Shown here piece after piece: positions 12,036 to 23,879 of a stretch of DNA of 64,000 nt. The notes below the pieces were generated by a model, which saw only the letters and a program-made list of their open reading frames with translations, ran no database searches and had not been told where the DNA came from. Source of the stretch: Hexactinellida sp. DTS-2022 (Eukaryota; Porifera; Hexactinellida). The number at the start of each line of letters is the position of its first letter. The stretch's first letter is position 1. The stretch is from assembly GCA_028753945.1 (NCBI GenBank), contig JAPNXP010000010.1:3723042-3787041 (forward strand). Reading direction: 5' to 3'. Both the position numbers and the translations under genes were made by a program.

Positions 12036-12204
12036 TGTGTAACCATGAAATAATTTTCTACAAGTACATGGTAACTATTACACTTTAAACGGACTGATAT
12101 ATCATGCACATTCTCTTCAAATGACGTCTTGCGAGCTTAATTTTTACGAAATCGCCTAATATATTTGTTACATGCTTCCATACACTCTTCTGAAATATTA
12201 TTAC

Positions 12205-12350
12205 AGTACACCCTCGCTAATCCGAACAGAGATTTTCCGATTTAAAAATCTTCTGTTCCGATCAGGGACGTCCCCACGGGGGGAGCATAGGGGGTAATGC
12301 CCCCCCTGGTAGAAATCCTCTCCCCGAACAATGCCCCCCCTGGTAAAATA
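12205..12350. repeat. Fragments of two MITE termini
   Basis: CAGTACACCCTCGCTAATCC after TTA at 12203 looks like the left end of a TA-inserting MITE without its partner. It is followed by a G/C-tract segment with AATGCCCCCCCTGGT twice. Boundaries are unclear. Confidence 0.35.
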
Positions 12351-12414
12351 TATTGATCTATTTTATTCCTCTGATTCATTGATGCTATTGAATTCAATTT
12401 AAAGAGTTAACACT

Positions 12415-13444
12415 TTCCAATCCATTTGAATCATATCCCTGACGAGGCTCCAATTTTCCCCTGTACATTGGTCAAGATCCCTAGACACCTCAAATTTTTT
12501 CTCGCTCGCTTCGCTCGCTCGTCTAAAATTTAAATCTACACTTATATTGAAACGAATTACACTAACCAAAGCATTTTATTATGTGTGTCAAGATATACAT
12601 ACGACACATGTTATTTATTCTTATTAAGTTTGACATAAATCAAAATAATGACTTAGGAACGCAGATAATATTGCAATACAGTGTACTCCGCTTAATTGGG
12701 ACACCGGTTAATCGGGACAGCCGCTTAATTGGGACAACTCCCCAAGAACAGAATCCTTTCCATAGAAGCTAATACTAAAATATTCGGTTAATCGGGACAA
12801 ACTTCGCTTAATTGGGACAAAATCAACAAATTGGGTACAAAATTGTGCTCGAAAAATATAAAGTTAATATTGATCAAAACAAATTTAAATAATCTTGGTC
12901 AATTCTCATTAAGGCATGACAAAATATCTAAATAGGGCCAATTATATTATTGAATTGTGTAAATCGAAATTCACATGGGATTATGAACTTTGGTTCAGGC
13001 ATAATTTAAAACGGTCCACAGAATATTAAGGGTCATACTATGCGTTTGAGTAGAATCAAGTTTCCGCAGGCATTGGTGGAATAGTTATAACATGTTTAAA
13101 ACTAAAATTGTTGTAAATCGTAGGTAGATCACTACTTTACAGAATATTTTCGGTTAATTGGGATCTCCGCTTAATTGGGACAAGAGGCCTGGAACAAACG
13201 TGTCCCAATTAAGCGGAGTAGACTGTATATAGTTTTGCACAGAGAATTCCTGTACGCTTGAATAGGGCATTAATTTACACAAAACAAAATGCTACATTTT
13301 GGGTTAGACATTTTTTAGGTATTATTCGACAAACGATCAATTATTTATCCAAACTAGTAATCCATATACAAATTTATTACATCCCTGCACGCCTGGACAG
13401 ATCCAAAATGGTTGAAATCCCTGTATGGTTGACAGGAATGGACT
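12415..13444. mobile_element. TGCCAAC-family element, copy A, interrupted
   Basis: The two halves, 12415-12676 and 13228-13444, match the uninterrupted copies at 24144-24490 and 26420-26866: CATATCCCTG, CTCCAATTTTCCCCTGTACA and CTCGCTCGC blocks on the left, and CCTGGACAGATCCAAAATGG then CCCTGTATGGTTGACAGG on the right. The TA-flanked MITE at 12679-13225 splits it. No protein is encoded. Confidence 0.75.
12679..13225. mobile_element. 547-bp Tc1/mariner-type MITE nested in a TGCCAAC element
   Basis: Ends CAGTGTACTCCGCTTAATTG and CAATTAAGCGGAGTAGACTG are inverted repeats, flanked by TA on both sides. Internal GGTTAATCGGGACA and CCGCTTAATTGGGACA blocks repeat near each end. The truncated copy at 1-169 belongs to the same family. 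Confidence 0.9.
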
Positions 13445-14515
13445 GTTAGTAATCTAGTTTCGCCTTGTCGGATATTCCTAGTTATTTTGGCAACTTTTGT
13501 TCTAACTTCTAATCAATTGTTTTACAAACCCAATACACCTTTACTTTAGACCTGTCATGTTACATGTCAAAATTTACTTTTACTGTCATTATATCTAGTG
13601 GTTTAGCTGTAGTATTTGCTAGGGTTGCAAAAATTATTGTCAATGTATTGATTTTTGTAGGCTACTTTTCATACTTTGCAGGACATTAAATGAGAAAGCT
13701 TTCTTTATAATATAAAAATTTGGAATTTTGTATCTGATGGTTCCACGGGCGATGCGTGGGCATCAAGAATATCTCCGATTGGACTGATGTCGATTATTTC
13801 TGCGAGGAGTGTGAAGACTCCTAACAAGTGTCCGACCTTCCTTTATCTCTTTCTTTTTTATAATTTGTCCTTCTTATATTGTCTTGACTCTTGATGATGG
13901 GGAAGAATCGTTAAAAACTTTGAAATGCGTTTTCTCTATAGTTTTACAGGGTAAAATCCGAAATATTTAGAGTCACACTGAGTTGTTTACTGAAACTAGG
14001 ATGCTAAAATACAATACAAATAAGCAAGATATAGTGAACTAGATATTCACCAACCCGATTTCATAATTTCCTAAAATTGTAGAAATTACAGGGGTATTAG
14101 CATAAAAATTCTGTCATAATAGAGAAAATTCGGTGAAAAAGTAAGAGATATCAGAATTCTGATCATAATATTTGTCGAAGTAAGCATTTCCTCGCTAAGA
14201 GTATTATAATACAACAATTGAAACTATTGAGAACATAGTACCATAATTCCTACTTGGGTGTTCTCCACACATTTCGAGATGCATAGTATTATAGTCAATG
14301 GTTGCCAAGAATAGAATTTTCTATAACTTAAAGCCTTTATAATTGTGATTAGTAAGTGCTGATACTTGTAAAACATTCGAACATAACTCTTAGTAGCTTA
14401 GAAATCCTAAGAGTTACGTAAGTGAAGCCATTTACAATTCACCATATTAAATAACTATTGTATGTTGGTGCGCTAGCGCTAAACCACTAAGACACACCCT
14501 GAGAATGTTCACAAC
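13445..14515. other. No gene seen
   Basis: A TGATGATGGGGAAGAATCG motif near 13895 recalls 3' regions of some non-LTR or Penelope-like elements, but it is too short to call. Nothing else stands out. Confidence 0.3.
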
Positions 14516-14611
14516 ATGGCATTTGAAGAGATTAATGAACTTGATGATGAGGACTTCAGCGAGGATGATATAGACTTGGAAGATATACAGCGGGAAAAAC
14601 GTAGAAGATGA
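14516..14611 (+). pseudogene. Short acidic open frame, possible coding remnant
   Basis: ATG at 14516 opens 31 codons with an unusually acidic composition (EEINELDDEDFSEDDIDLED). A further frame past the stop gives SSGDLEGSETEETPRLPKRR, so the region to about 14735 has coding-like composition over two frames. Acidic N-termini of this kind occur in piggyBac-type and other transposases, but no catalytic part follows. I do not recognise the gene. Confidence 0.25.
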
Positions 14612-14739
14612 AATGTCTAAGGGAGAGCTGGAGTTCATTCGTCAGGAGTGCGGAGCGGAAATATTTCTTCGGGTGATCTTGAGGGATCCGAAACCGAGGA
14701 AACACCGAGACTACCGAAGAGGAGGAAGAAAATGTAGCA

Positions 14740-15466
14740 AAGCTTTGGGGTAGTAAGTAACCTTAGTAATAGTTTAGGGACGCATTTTAGAGATTTTGCG
14801 TGATACCGAAGTATTTATATTGTATTTATGTCTTGAAAAGTGTCGTATTTAACAGCCGGCGTTTTGCCGTTTTCTGAAATTTATCGGTCGATGAAGCCAA
14901 GTACGGGGCCGGCCAAATGTGGCCCATAACATGGCTTAGAGGGAACTCTGATCTCTGCCCCCAAAATTCTCATTGCCCCATCTACTATCTGTTTCTGGCA
15001 ACGGGCTTAATAAGTATACATAGTGCTTTCCGCAGTTATTACCAGTGCTGGCGAATCACCAATTTATCGAACCGAACGCACACAAAAATTGACAGTCATC
15101 ATATTCGGTTAATAAGCCATATTATATATGATGGCCCGCAATCAGTTAAGGTGATACAATATCGCATTTTCAACACCCACAATTTTTATTGCGTTTTTAG
15201 ACATGACTTTTTAGTAGAAACAAATAACAGTATTATCACAATTCTCTAAAATGAAGATTTGAATTAGATATTGATAGTTTAAAATAGTGTAATAGTAAAT
15301 CTAGCCCATATAAATTCCAGCTATTTACTCTATTTGGCGCAAGTTCTATTGTAGTGCAATTTTAACTTTACTCTATTTGTACAAGGGATTTCGCCACACA
15401 GAATTTTCGAAATCGATTTTTCTTTTTTTCTATCGATTTTATAAGAATTTTGGCATTTTATAATTA
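14740..15466. other. No gene seen
   Basis: An open frame at 14917-15249 has no recognisable motif. Confidence 0.3.
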
Positions 15467-15650
15467 CAGGTAAACCTCCCAAAGCGGCACCCATCGGGAG
15501 AATGATTTTGTGCCGCTTCTCGGAGGTTGCCGCTTTAGGAAGTTGCTCGTAAGGTAAAACTCCCAAAGCGGCACTCATCGGGAGAATGGTTTTGTGCCGC
15601 TTCTCGGAGGTTGCCGCTACTCGGAGGTGCCGCTTTGGGAGGTTTACCTG
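15467..15650. mobile_element. 184-bp TA-flanked MITE, copy 1
   Basis: Perfect inverted ends begin CAGGTAAACCTCCCAAAGCG and end in the complement, with TA on both sides. The interior carries repeated GTGCCGCTTCTCGGAGGTTG segments. An almost identical copy of the same length is at 46661-46844. Confidence 0.95.
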
Positions 15651-16033
15651 TATTAACTCTATAACTTTGTATTAAAGTTGAAAATCGACACGGCGCAATT
15701 TTAACTACTACAGATAAGGATCATTTTAGGGATATATATTTTTCTCTCCGACTTATACTTTTGAGATATGCTAGTTATACAAAGGTCACTATCCGGAAAT
15801 TCGTGCGGGTTTGTTTTTACAAAATGACAGCGACTTTGACCTTTAGTGATGTCAAAAAGGAAAAAATGTCAGATTCCAATTTTTCTTCCTGAATTGGTTA
15901 GATATATTTCAAAGTATAGTTGGGAATCTTAAACAAGAATTTGGCAATTTTCAACAATATACATAAATGCAATATCGATTCTTCTGAAACTGTTTCTAGT
16001 TCGGCCCGTAAAGAGAAAAGGTTGGACAAGCCT

Positions 16034-16303
16034 GATCTATGTGATATATAGCACAAAATAATTATTTAGCAATTAATGATCTTGAAATCCACACACCTAT
16101 GAGGTGGATTCTGAACAAATCCACCTATGGGACTTTTGTATTAGCACAAAACTGAACCCCCCTTAAATCGAGGTTAAAGAAGATAATTTGATTTCGTCTT
16201 CAGTTTGGATCTAGCTATAATGATATAAGTGAAAATCAAACACCTAACTTCAAAACGAAATTTATGTGTTTTTTGCCAGAATCTGCCGTAATTTAACATT
16301 ATT
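16034..16303. mobile_element. TTAA-flanked MITE family, truncated copy 2
   Basis: It matches the inner half of the element at 39947-40666 in reverse orientation: GATCTATGTGATATAT, TGATCTTGA, ACCTATGAGGTGGATTCTGA and TTCAAAACGAAATTTATGTG. The outer half is missing and the TTAA end has changed to TTTAACATT. Confidence 0.65.
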
Positions 16304-16316
16304 GCCCATATGCTAC

Positions 16317-16573
16317 TAGTTAGTACTAACTATATACTCATTAACATCGCATTGATAACTGCCCAAATTTCTGTTACAACTTTGTTTATAGTCAAATCTA
16401 AATTAGTGTTACATAATAATACCGCGTCATTAGGTTCCATATTCAAATATTTGACTGTAACTTGGAAAGTATATGAGCTAGAGAGTCAAACTTAGTCTTG
16501 AATAATTTCTAATATAGAGGGGTTTAATATATAAGAGTAAGTAAGTATAAATTGCAGGGGAACCCTCGCCTTA
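16317..16573. repeat. Single arm of the 24-26 kb fold-back family
   Basis: TAGTACTAACTATATAC, CATCGCATTGATAAC, GCTAGAGAGTCAAACTTAG and GCAGGGGAACCCTCGCCTTA follow the same order as the right arm at 25760-26015. Only one arm is present. Confidence 0.65.
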
Positions 16574-16700
16574 AGATGATATCAACTTTCAATTCGATGT
16601 TATGGCGATGACTTGGCTGAATTTTGGAAAATCTGATATGACTTTCAGAAAATTCTGCCAATTCATCGCCATAACATCGAATTGAAAGTTGTTATCATCT
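16574..16700. repeat. Fold-back hairpin, about 38-bp arms
   Basis: AGATGATATCAACTTTCAAT and its extension to TTATGGCGATGA are repeated in inverted form as TCATCGCCATAACATCGAAT through TTATCATCT. The loop is about 50 bp. It adjoins the single fold-back arm immediately upstream. Confidence 0.85.
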
Positions 16701-16908
16701 AAAAATATGATTTGGTCCCAAGAGCAAAGTCCATTGAAGTATTGCTAATAGTTAAACTCTTTTATATCAAGCCATATAGCTGAATCACCAGCCGAATCTT
16801 CAATTCTCTGACTTGCATTAATCGTGATACAAATATATAAAATAGTTCCAGTTTCACAAACAATTTTATATTAACTAAGTTAACTACTTTGATTACAAGG
16901 TTTAGTGT

Positions 16909-17055
16909 TTAATGGTGTTCAAGCTGGATATTTTTAGCAGCTAACGCCTGTTTATGAAGCATACAATGGATAAAACTGCATTGCGGAACTTCACTTTTGA
17001 AACTTCCCCAGAATCCAGTATCTCTACCAGTCATATTTCGAACTCCATCTGACTG
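16909..17055 (-). pseudogene. hAT transposase fragment (GTF2IRD2/ZBED5-like)
   Basis: The minus-strand frame gives QSDGVRNMTGRDTGFWGSF, then CSFIHCMLHKQALAAKNIQ. This is the block around the second catalytic Asp (TDGAxxMxGxxxG) and the IHCxxHxxAL segment of hAT transposases. The frame stops at 16909. It is an isolated piece in opposite orientation to the larger hAT remnant at 17405-19219. Confidence 0.7.
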
Positions 17056-17151
17056 ACACTAACAATTGGCTTAGCTTTATTTCATGCTAGTCAAAATAGG
17101 ATCTCAGCAAATTGAATATATCTTGTCCAGTGCAACGACATTCAAATTATA

Positions 17152-17253
17152 AATAATAACTAATATGACAAATAATAACAATCTAGATCCAATAGTATAA
17201 ATTTATACTATTGGATCTAGATTGTTAACATTTGTCATATTAGTAATATTATT
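17152..17253. repeat. Long fold-back hairpin
   Basis: About 50-bp arms meet with almost no loop: CAATCTAGATCCAATAGTAT and its inverted copy are exact in the inner part, and the outer part matches with small differences. It lies 150 bp upstream of the hAT remnant. Confidence 0.85.
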
Positions 17254-17404
17254 TGTCATTCTTCAAAATTTGTAATCCTACAAGAATAGGATGTTATAGC
17301 AATATGATCGTAATTCTGGGTATTAAATAGCGATTCGTTTCCGAACAATGAACTTAATTATTAATTAATAGTATTTATATATTTTCTTAGTTATTTCTTA
17401 TTGA

Positions 17405-19219
17405 ATGGTATCAAGACCCGTAAAGAAAAGGAAAGTTCACTGATGAAGGAAGAACTTTTAATCAAGTGTGGACATTAGAGTACTTTTTCATAGAAGACAA
17501 AGGAAAACCAATCTGTATTATTTGTAATCAGAGTGTAAATGTAATGAAAGGCAGTAATGTATCCAGACACTACGACACTATGCACAAAGATAAATTTTAA
17601 CAACTTCATGCCGAGGCCAGGAAATAAAGACTCGGCAAACTAATGAAGGGACTGAAAAGTCAACAGGATTCAATTTTTAGGGTTACAATTGACAAAGAAA
17701 AAGCTATGCTTTCTAGCTACATTGTATCACAGAAGATCGCCGGAAAATGCAAACCATTTTCAGATGGCGAATCTGAACAAAGAATGTGCAATGAAACTTT
17801 TCCCGAAGGAAAGCAGAAGTTCGAAAATGTCAGTTTGTCCCGTCAAACAGTCACTCGGAGAATTGTTAATATGGCTGATGATAGTAGAGAACAAGTGAAA
17901 ATTGTTAGCAAGAAGTTCGAGTATTTTAATCTTGCTCTTGACGAGAGCACGGATATCTCTGATACATCAGAGCTTTTGATCTTTGTTCGTGGAGTAAATG
18001 CTGACTTAGCAATAACAGAATAATTGATAGAAATGCTTTCGATGATGTGTGCCACAACAAGAGCGGAAGTTGCAGCAGAAACAATCAAAGGGCTTGAAAA
18101 CATAGGATTAGGTGGTGCATGGGGAAAACTATGTGGAGTAACTACTGATGGTACCCTGCCATGATCGGCACAAGGGTAGGAGCAGTGACAAAACTGCCTG
18201 AGCATGCAAAAGAACAGGGTAAAGTTTGTATGGGTGGAGTTTTGACATCTGAATCCCATGAAATAATGAGGTATCACTGCATTATTCACCAAGAAGCACT
18301 ATGCCCCAAAGCAATTGGTTTTGAAGAAGTCATGTCAGCTGTGTTTAAATACGTGAACTTCATCCGATCACATGCTCTCAACCACAGACAATTCAAGATT
18401 GTCCTAGATGAGTTTAACGCCGAGTATTCCGACATATGTTTCGATACAGACGTTCGATGGCTTAGCCATGGGAATGTTTTGGAACGTGTCTTTGAGTTAA
18501 GAAATGTCATTGCGGAGTTCTTGCTGAGCAAAGGCCGTGAATGCCTTTTGACAAATCCGGAGTTCGTGTCAGATGTTGGGTACCTCAACAGTCTCAACAC
18601 TCAACTGAAGGGGAAGTCAAGGAACATTTTGGATATGATTGCCAGTGTCGAAGCTTCACTAACAAATTGAGAATTCTAAAACGACAAATGGCACGAGAAG
18701 ACATCACCCATTTCCCTTTGCTAAAATCTCTGGGAAAAGATTTCGATCAGCACAAGAATACATTCCGTCAATCGATCGCCTGATAGGGCAATTTAAAGAA
18801 CAGTTCGTTGATTTTCGTAGGTATCTGTCTGATTTTGACTTGATATCCAATCCAATTATATTTGATATTGATACTGCATCTGCAAACCTACAGCTCGAAC
18901 TGCTATCTCTCCAGAGCCATCCAATCATCAAAGCGGACTTCCAAACTCAAATCAGTAAAGGGATTTGTTTGCATTCTACAAAACACTTCCACGCGAACAT
19001 TATCCAAATTTAAGGAGACGTGCGCAGAGTAGGTTTTCTCTCTTTGGTAGCACCTATATCTGTGAGCAAACCTTTTCAATGCTGAAGCTTACAAAATCGA
19101 AAGTACGATCAAGACTAATAGATGAACATGTTGCAGCATCACTTCGGTTGAGTACGGCAGAGCTAAAGACAGACCTTATGAAACTAGTCCATCAAAAACA
19201 ACCTCAAAAGTCACATTAA
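17405..19219 (+). pseudogene. hAT transposase (GTF2IRD2/ZBED5-like), decayed
   Basis: Domains are in order but in shifting frames. A BED zinc finger lies at about 17440-17600 (CIICNQSV, then SRHYDTMHKDKF). The FENVSLSRQTVTRRI and LALDESTDISDTSELLIFVR block holds the first catalytic Asp. CGVTTDG holds the second Asp near 18145, and IIHQEAL, VNFIRSHALNHRQFK and DVRWLSHGNVLERVFELR follow. The C-terminal dimerisation block is at 18965-19219 (FSMLKLTKSKVRSRLIDEH). Damage includes a one-base shift after the initial ATG, an in-frame TAA at 18021, a shift near 18160 and shifts between 18670 and 18965. The downstream tail (19290-19372) keeps GGCCCGC words typical of the termini of this hAT group. Confidence 0.85.
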
Positions 19220-19395
19220 TCTAATAATTTTATGTACAATAAACGTTTGTTCCCCTTGCCATAATTTTATGTATGAAAATGTTAAACATATTGGGCCACT
19301 TGGACTAGTGAGGCCCGCCGAGTTCTTCAAATTACCTGAATACGGCCCGCAGGGTGTAAAAGGTTGGCTTAGAGAAATTTTAGAGAATTTAGAAT

Positions 19396-19608
19396 CTAAA
19401 TTCTCAGAAATTTCTCTAATCCTCCTTTTACTGTTTCAATAGAAAAGGGGATTTTCTTTAGTTTCTCAGCTGCTTCACTTCCCAGAACATGCTTGGCACG
19501 AGCCAGCATTGAAGGCTTGATTAGAGTTTCTCCATCAGTGTGAGGTTTTTTATGGGGCGTCTTAAGTGAATTTTTGAATATCGAATATGAGAAATTTGAA
19601 ATAGCCAT
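19396..19608 (-). pseudogene. hAT transposase fragment (ZBED5/SCAND3-like)
   Basis: The minus-strand frame includes HTDGETLIKPSMLARAKHVL and EAAEKLKKIPFSIETVK. This is the segment after the BED finger in ZBED5/FAM200-type proteins (HTxGExLIKP, then a VPLS-type motif before TVxxRI). The motif end is altered to GGLEK. It is short and faces the larger remnant at 17405-19219. Confidence 0.65.
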
Positions 19609-19722
19609 TAATTTGATCTATATCTATGTAGTTTATATCCTTAATACTAGAAGTTAAAAATTCATATAACCTAGGTTATAGCTTAATCAAATTTCTATAC
19701 TATATTGATCCATACTAGACAA

Positions 19723-20256
19723 CAGTGCACGACAAAATGAAATTTAGATGGTGGCTAATTAAGCCACCACCTCACTTTTTCTGGTGGCTAAAGAATAATC
19801 AACGGCTGGTTTAACAAACCACTGATGGCTTGACAAAATTCTGATGCCGTAAATAACACTAATATTCATAACCAATAATTCAACGAACAATTTAATCTAC
19901 ACAACATCAAATAATTCCACAATTAATGGTGGATTAGTTGGTATGCTGGAAATGTTCGAAAAACCAAAACTGAAATTGTTCGAAAAACCAAAACTGAAAT
20001 TGTTCGGAAAACCGAAACCGGAAATTGTTCGAATTTTTTAGTGTTGCTGCACCATGGATATGAGAAAATCCCGGCTTGAATCCATGGTCCAAAAATACAA
20101 AAATGAAATTCGAACTATTTCCTTTTTTGTTCGAACTATTTCCTATTTTGAAAAATTCGAACCATTTCCGCTTTACCGATTAGTTAAGCAACCAAAGTGG
20201 CTTAAGAAAGATTTTTGGTGGCTAACGCCACCAAGCACCTAATTTGTCGAGCACTG
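19723..20256. mobile_element. 534-bp hAT MITE with exact TSD
   Basis: Ends CAGTGCACGACAAA and TTTGTCGAGCACTG are inverted repeats. The octamer CTAGACAA flanks both sides (19715-19722, 20257-20264). The interior has GTGGCT blocks near both ends, and a GAAATTGTTCGAAAAACC tandem array (about 19949-20035) with inverted counterparts at 20105-20170. No protein is encoded. Confidence 0.93.
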
Positions 20257-20264
20257 CTAGACAA

Positions 20265-20965
20265 GAAAAGTGATTTCACTATCTAGATTTAGGATTTCGA
20301 ATAGAAACCTCAATTATAAAATGTTATTTACTATATTTAGCTGCTGTTTGTGCTGTAAGGAATTTTCATTTTGGGTTTCCAATTTTCTAAAAAACATTTT
20401 TGGACATTTTGTCGAAAATATTCTTACTTTTCCTTCTAAAAATTAATTGCTTATTAAAACATAAAACATTTGAAATTCCATAAGACTAGTACTTGCAATT
20501 ATCGATGTTTTTTTCAATGAATATCCGGTTCAAAAATGATATTTTCCCCCTTTATCACTTTCTGCAAAGTGTCCTAAATTATGTATTCTATTTTATTTTA
20601 TTTCAATAAGTTCATAATAATCATTAAAAAAAAATTTGATGCAGAAAAAATAATTCTAGCATTTGGGAAGTACTCTGAATTTCTATAATTGTATAACACA
20701 ATTTAGGTCACTTGGAATCACAGTTTTCATTTCAGGGTATGTTACAGAGGGGGGGAGCCCTTGGATCCCCCCCCCCCCCCCCCCCGAAAAAGATGCCCCT
20801 CCCCAGGAAATGTCTCAACTTTGCCTCATAGTTATCAAATACAGGATAAGTAATTCCTAATATAAGGCTATTCAATATCAGCAAAAAATTATGGTTTGTG
20901 CTTAATTTTTCAAAATGATTGCCGGAGGCCCTTTGAATTTGTCGCTATAAAAAAGTTTGCCCAAA
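20265..20965. other. No gene seen; homopolymer C tract
   Basis: A run of 19 cytosines occupies 20767-20785, preceded by G7 and GGATCC. Such tracts are prone to sequencing error. The rest is AT-rich without coding signal. Confidence 0.45.
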
Positions 20966-21037
20966 CTTTCCAGAGCGGCATGGGAGCATAAATCGCGAGT
21001 TATATCCTAAAGTATCAGAATCAGGCATAAAACTTAA
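20966..21037. repeat. Repeat shared with 9121-9196
   Basis: This is a near-identical copy of the 70-bp segment described at 9121. Flanks differ, so the unit is a dispersed fragment. The following 21041-21816 has no recognisable gene. Confidence 0.75.
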
Positions 21038-21816
21038 CGCTTAAACGATACAGACCAAAATGGTACTCTAGTGGGTCTGCTGTAAGAAAGATGTTTAGAG
21101 ATAAAAATATTCACAATTTTCTACCAGATGGTTAGTTATTTGAGGTAAGGCAACACAAGCATGTCCTAAGCTTGTAAAAGTTTGGAGACTTAATTTCCTT
21201 TCCTTTCCAGGGAGTGATCTCCAGGCTTATAAACAATAGACAACTTGCCTCAAAAATGTTAAGCGTGGTGCAAGTTGGCTAAACTATGTTTCTCTGATTT
21301 GTAAAGGACTCTGACACCCCGAAACGAAGCTGAACATAATCTCAAAGGAAAGGAACAGTAATTTGTGTGAAAATTGTCTAAATCAGGATAAACGAACGTT
21401 TTGCATAGTTCGAATAGTTTTTAGAATGTGGACAAAATCAAATGTAAGAAAAAGTGGCCTGTTTATATCATAAGAATAAGGTACTCGAGTCTCTAGCTTA
21501 CCAACAGGGAAAACAGTTTGAAGAGTTTCACATTTAGAGGATAGTTATCAGTTGATATTACCTAGTAGTCCACAAGGCTCAATATCTTCATACAAGATTG
21601 TATAACAGAAAATATCTTTTCAGCAGAAATAGACGCTCATGGCAAAAAACGGACAATGCAGGACCATTTTTTATGAATACTAGATACCATGATAGCAAAT
21701 ACTGTTTTGGGTGGATCACTGGATTTACATTAGAACCAACTAGTTTCCTCCTTTGTAAGATACGTCCGATTTGATGTGTATTTCATCCATTTGATAATGA
21801 TATGCTTTTGGGTATG

Positions 21817-23786
21817 CTTTCGTCGCGGAACTTTCGTCGCCGGAACTTTTACTCCTGAATTTGTCTTGGGCCTGGGATGTTTTGTCTAAATTATTGATTT
21901 ACATGATAAACTGTTAATTTCATTCCCCTATTAGCAACCAGATTTAGTGGCAAACACGTATGCTATCAAGCGAACTCCACTGTATTTTCATTTAAATTTC
22001 TATATTTATTTACCTGGAAAAGAATCTGTTGCAATCTCTATGCTATTTCCCTCAACTATTATAACTTATTGATATTGCTTCTATTATTATTAACACTATG
22101 AAGTTTGAATATACTATTGATCTTGATCAATATAAAAGGGTTATAAATGGCATGTTTACATCTTCCTGATTCTACGTATAATATTAAATGTATTCTACCA
22201 TATGGCGTCTCCTTTAATTGCCGAAACAATCCGAAGCAAGAGAGGTAAAGATAAACTTGTTATATTCGGATTCATTTATACATTAAATAGAGCTACTGAA
22301 GAATTCCAGCACTGGGTGTGTGAGAAACGCGGGCAATGCAAAGCACGATTGACCACCAGCTATGAATTAGCCATCGTGAACCCTACTGATATTATAGAGA
22401 TTCAAGAAAGTCACACGCATAGTTCTGACAAACCACGCATTGAAATGCTGAAAGGGTACAACCAAATGAAGGAACGTGCTAGCCAAAATTCCGAGGAAAG
22501 TACTCGATCTATTTTCGCTTCTGGCGTTTCAACAATGGAGACTTCAACCCTTGTCCAACTGCCGAAAACAATTCGATTAAAAGCTCAATTCGTAAGCATA
22601 AAAATGGTCCTGAAAGTTTGGCTAATCCAGCATTTGCTTCTGAGTTACAAATTCTCGATCTGTAGAAAGTAACTTCAAAGGGTGAACCGTTTTTACTGTT
22701 TGACTCAGGTTTTGGAGATAACAACAGATTACTTATGTTTGGCACACCTAAAATGATTTCAATTCTCTCGGCTCTCAAAGTTGGTATGCCGATGGAACAT
22801 TTAAAGTAGCACCTCAACAGTTCTATCAACTTTATACCATTCATGCCGAAAAGATGGGTTTATCTTCCCTTGCATATATGCACTGCTAACATACAAAAAC
22901 GAATTTACTTACAACAGGATGTTCAAAAGTTAGTAGAGATTGAACCAGAATTGAATCCAGCGTATATAATGGTAGATTTCGAAAAAGCAGCCATCAATGC
23001 ATTGGAGGAACAATTCATTGCTGTATAATCTGGTTGTTTCTTTCATTTTCCCCAAATATCTTTAGGAAAATACAATCATTGGGGCTAACAACACAGTATA
23101 TGGAAGATCCAGAATTCGCTATATATATGAGAATGCTTCCCAGTCTCGAATTTCTTCCGGAAAATGAAGTACCGTATGTGATTGTTTCACTGAATTTCCG
23201 CAAGCGGCAATAGAAGTAGCAAACTATTTTGAAACAAATTACGTCGGCAAAAAGTTACCTGACAAAACTAGAAGGCTTCCTCCATTTCCAATGAGGTTTT
23301 GGAATATGCATGCACGCGTATTGAATCTAACAGCTAGGACAAACAATTATGCTGAGGGATGGCATAACGCATTCCAATCTGGCTTTTCTATTCATCATCC
23401 AAGTTTCCCTAAATTGATTACTTGCAACGGGAACAATCGCTTCAAGACGCTAAATATGCAAAATGGGAGAGTGGAGTTATACCTAAGCAATCCAAATTTA
23501 GTAAGGAAAGGACTGAAAGACTGTTTAATTTAGTATCAAATTATCAAAATCGAGATACCATTACGTATTTAAGAGGCATCGCTCATAATTTTACATTCTA
23601 AATAATACTTGCATGTTTCTAATTATTTTATTTATACTCATATTTAATTATTATATCCTCATTTCCTATCTAGTTAATTATTATACAGTTCACTGTTTCC
23701 CTCAACTAAATTTGTTAATTACACTAACTAAACATTGGGCGACGTAAGTTCCGTGAGACGAAATTCCCGGCGACGAAAGTTCCGCC
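21817..23786 (+). mobile_element. MULE DNA transposon, copy B
   Basis: A second copy of the FLYWCH/MULE transposase is bracketed by CTTTCGTCGCGGAA and CTTTCGTCGCCGGAAC at 21817-21850, and by inverted units GGCGACGTAAGTTCC and GGCGACGAAAGTTCCG at 23737-23786. The motif carries the same TTCGTCGC core as copy A but is followed by GGAAC rather than GGATG, and the arrays are much shorter. Confidence 0.75.
22202..23601 (+). pseudogene. MULE transposase with FLYWCH-type finger, copy B
   Basis: The frame is open from ATG at 22202 through the finger (HWVCEKRGQCKARL, then SHTHSSD) and linker to about 22570, then shifts. A stop lies at 22670-22672. The DGTFKV catalytic block is present near 22790 in another frame. 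YIMVDFEKAAINALEEQF, with the second Asp, ends in a stop at 23026-23028. NNYAEGWHNAFQ lies near 23345. The end RGIAHNF before TAA matches copy A. Several frameshifts and stops show that it is inactive. Confidence 0.85.
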
Positions 23787-23879
23787 ATTCCAGTTAGAAT
23801 TAGTGGGGGGTGCAAATTTAAACAATAGGTAATTATCACTATATTTTAGCTATCTGTGAAATGTTACAGTCTCTTAGTC

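Noticed and set aside
14461-14500. tRNA or tRNA-derived SINE from a TGGTTTAGCGC-like box on the minus strand
   Set aside because: There is no matching B box at the right distance and no cloverleaf could be drawn.
20740-20800. G/C homopolymers as a G-quadruplex or regulatory site
   Set aside because: A single C19 run beside a G7 run in low-quality-prone sequence gives no basis for a functional call.
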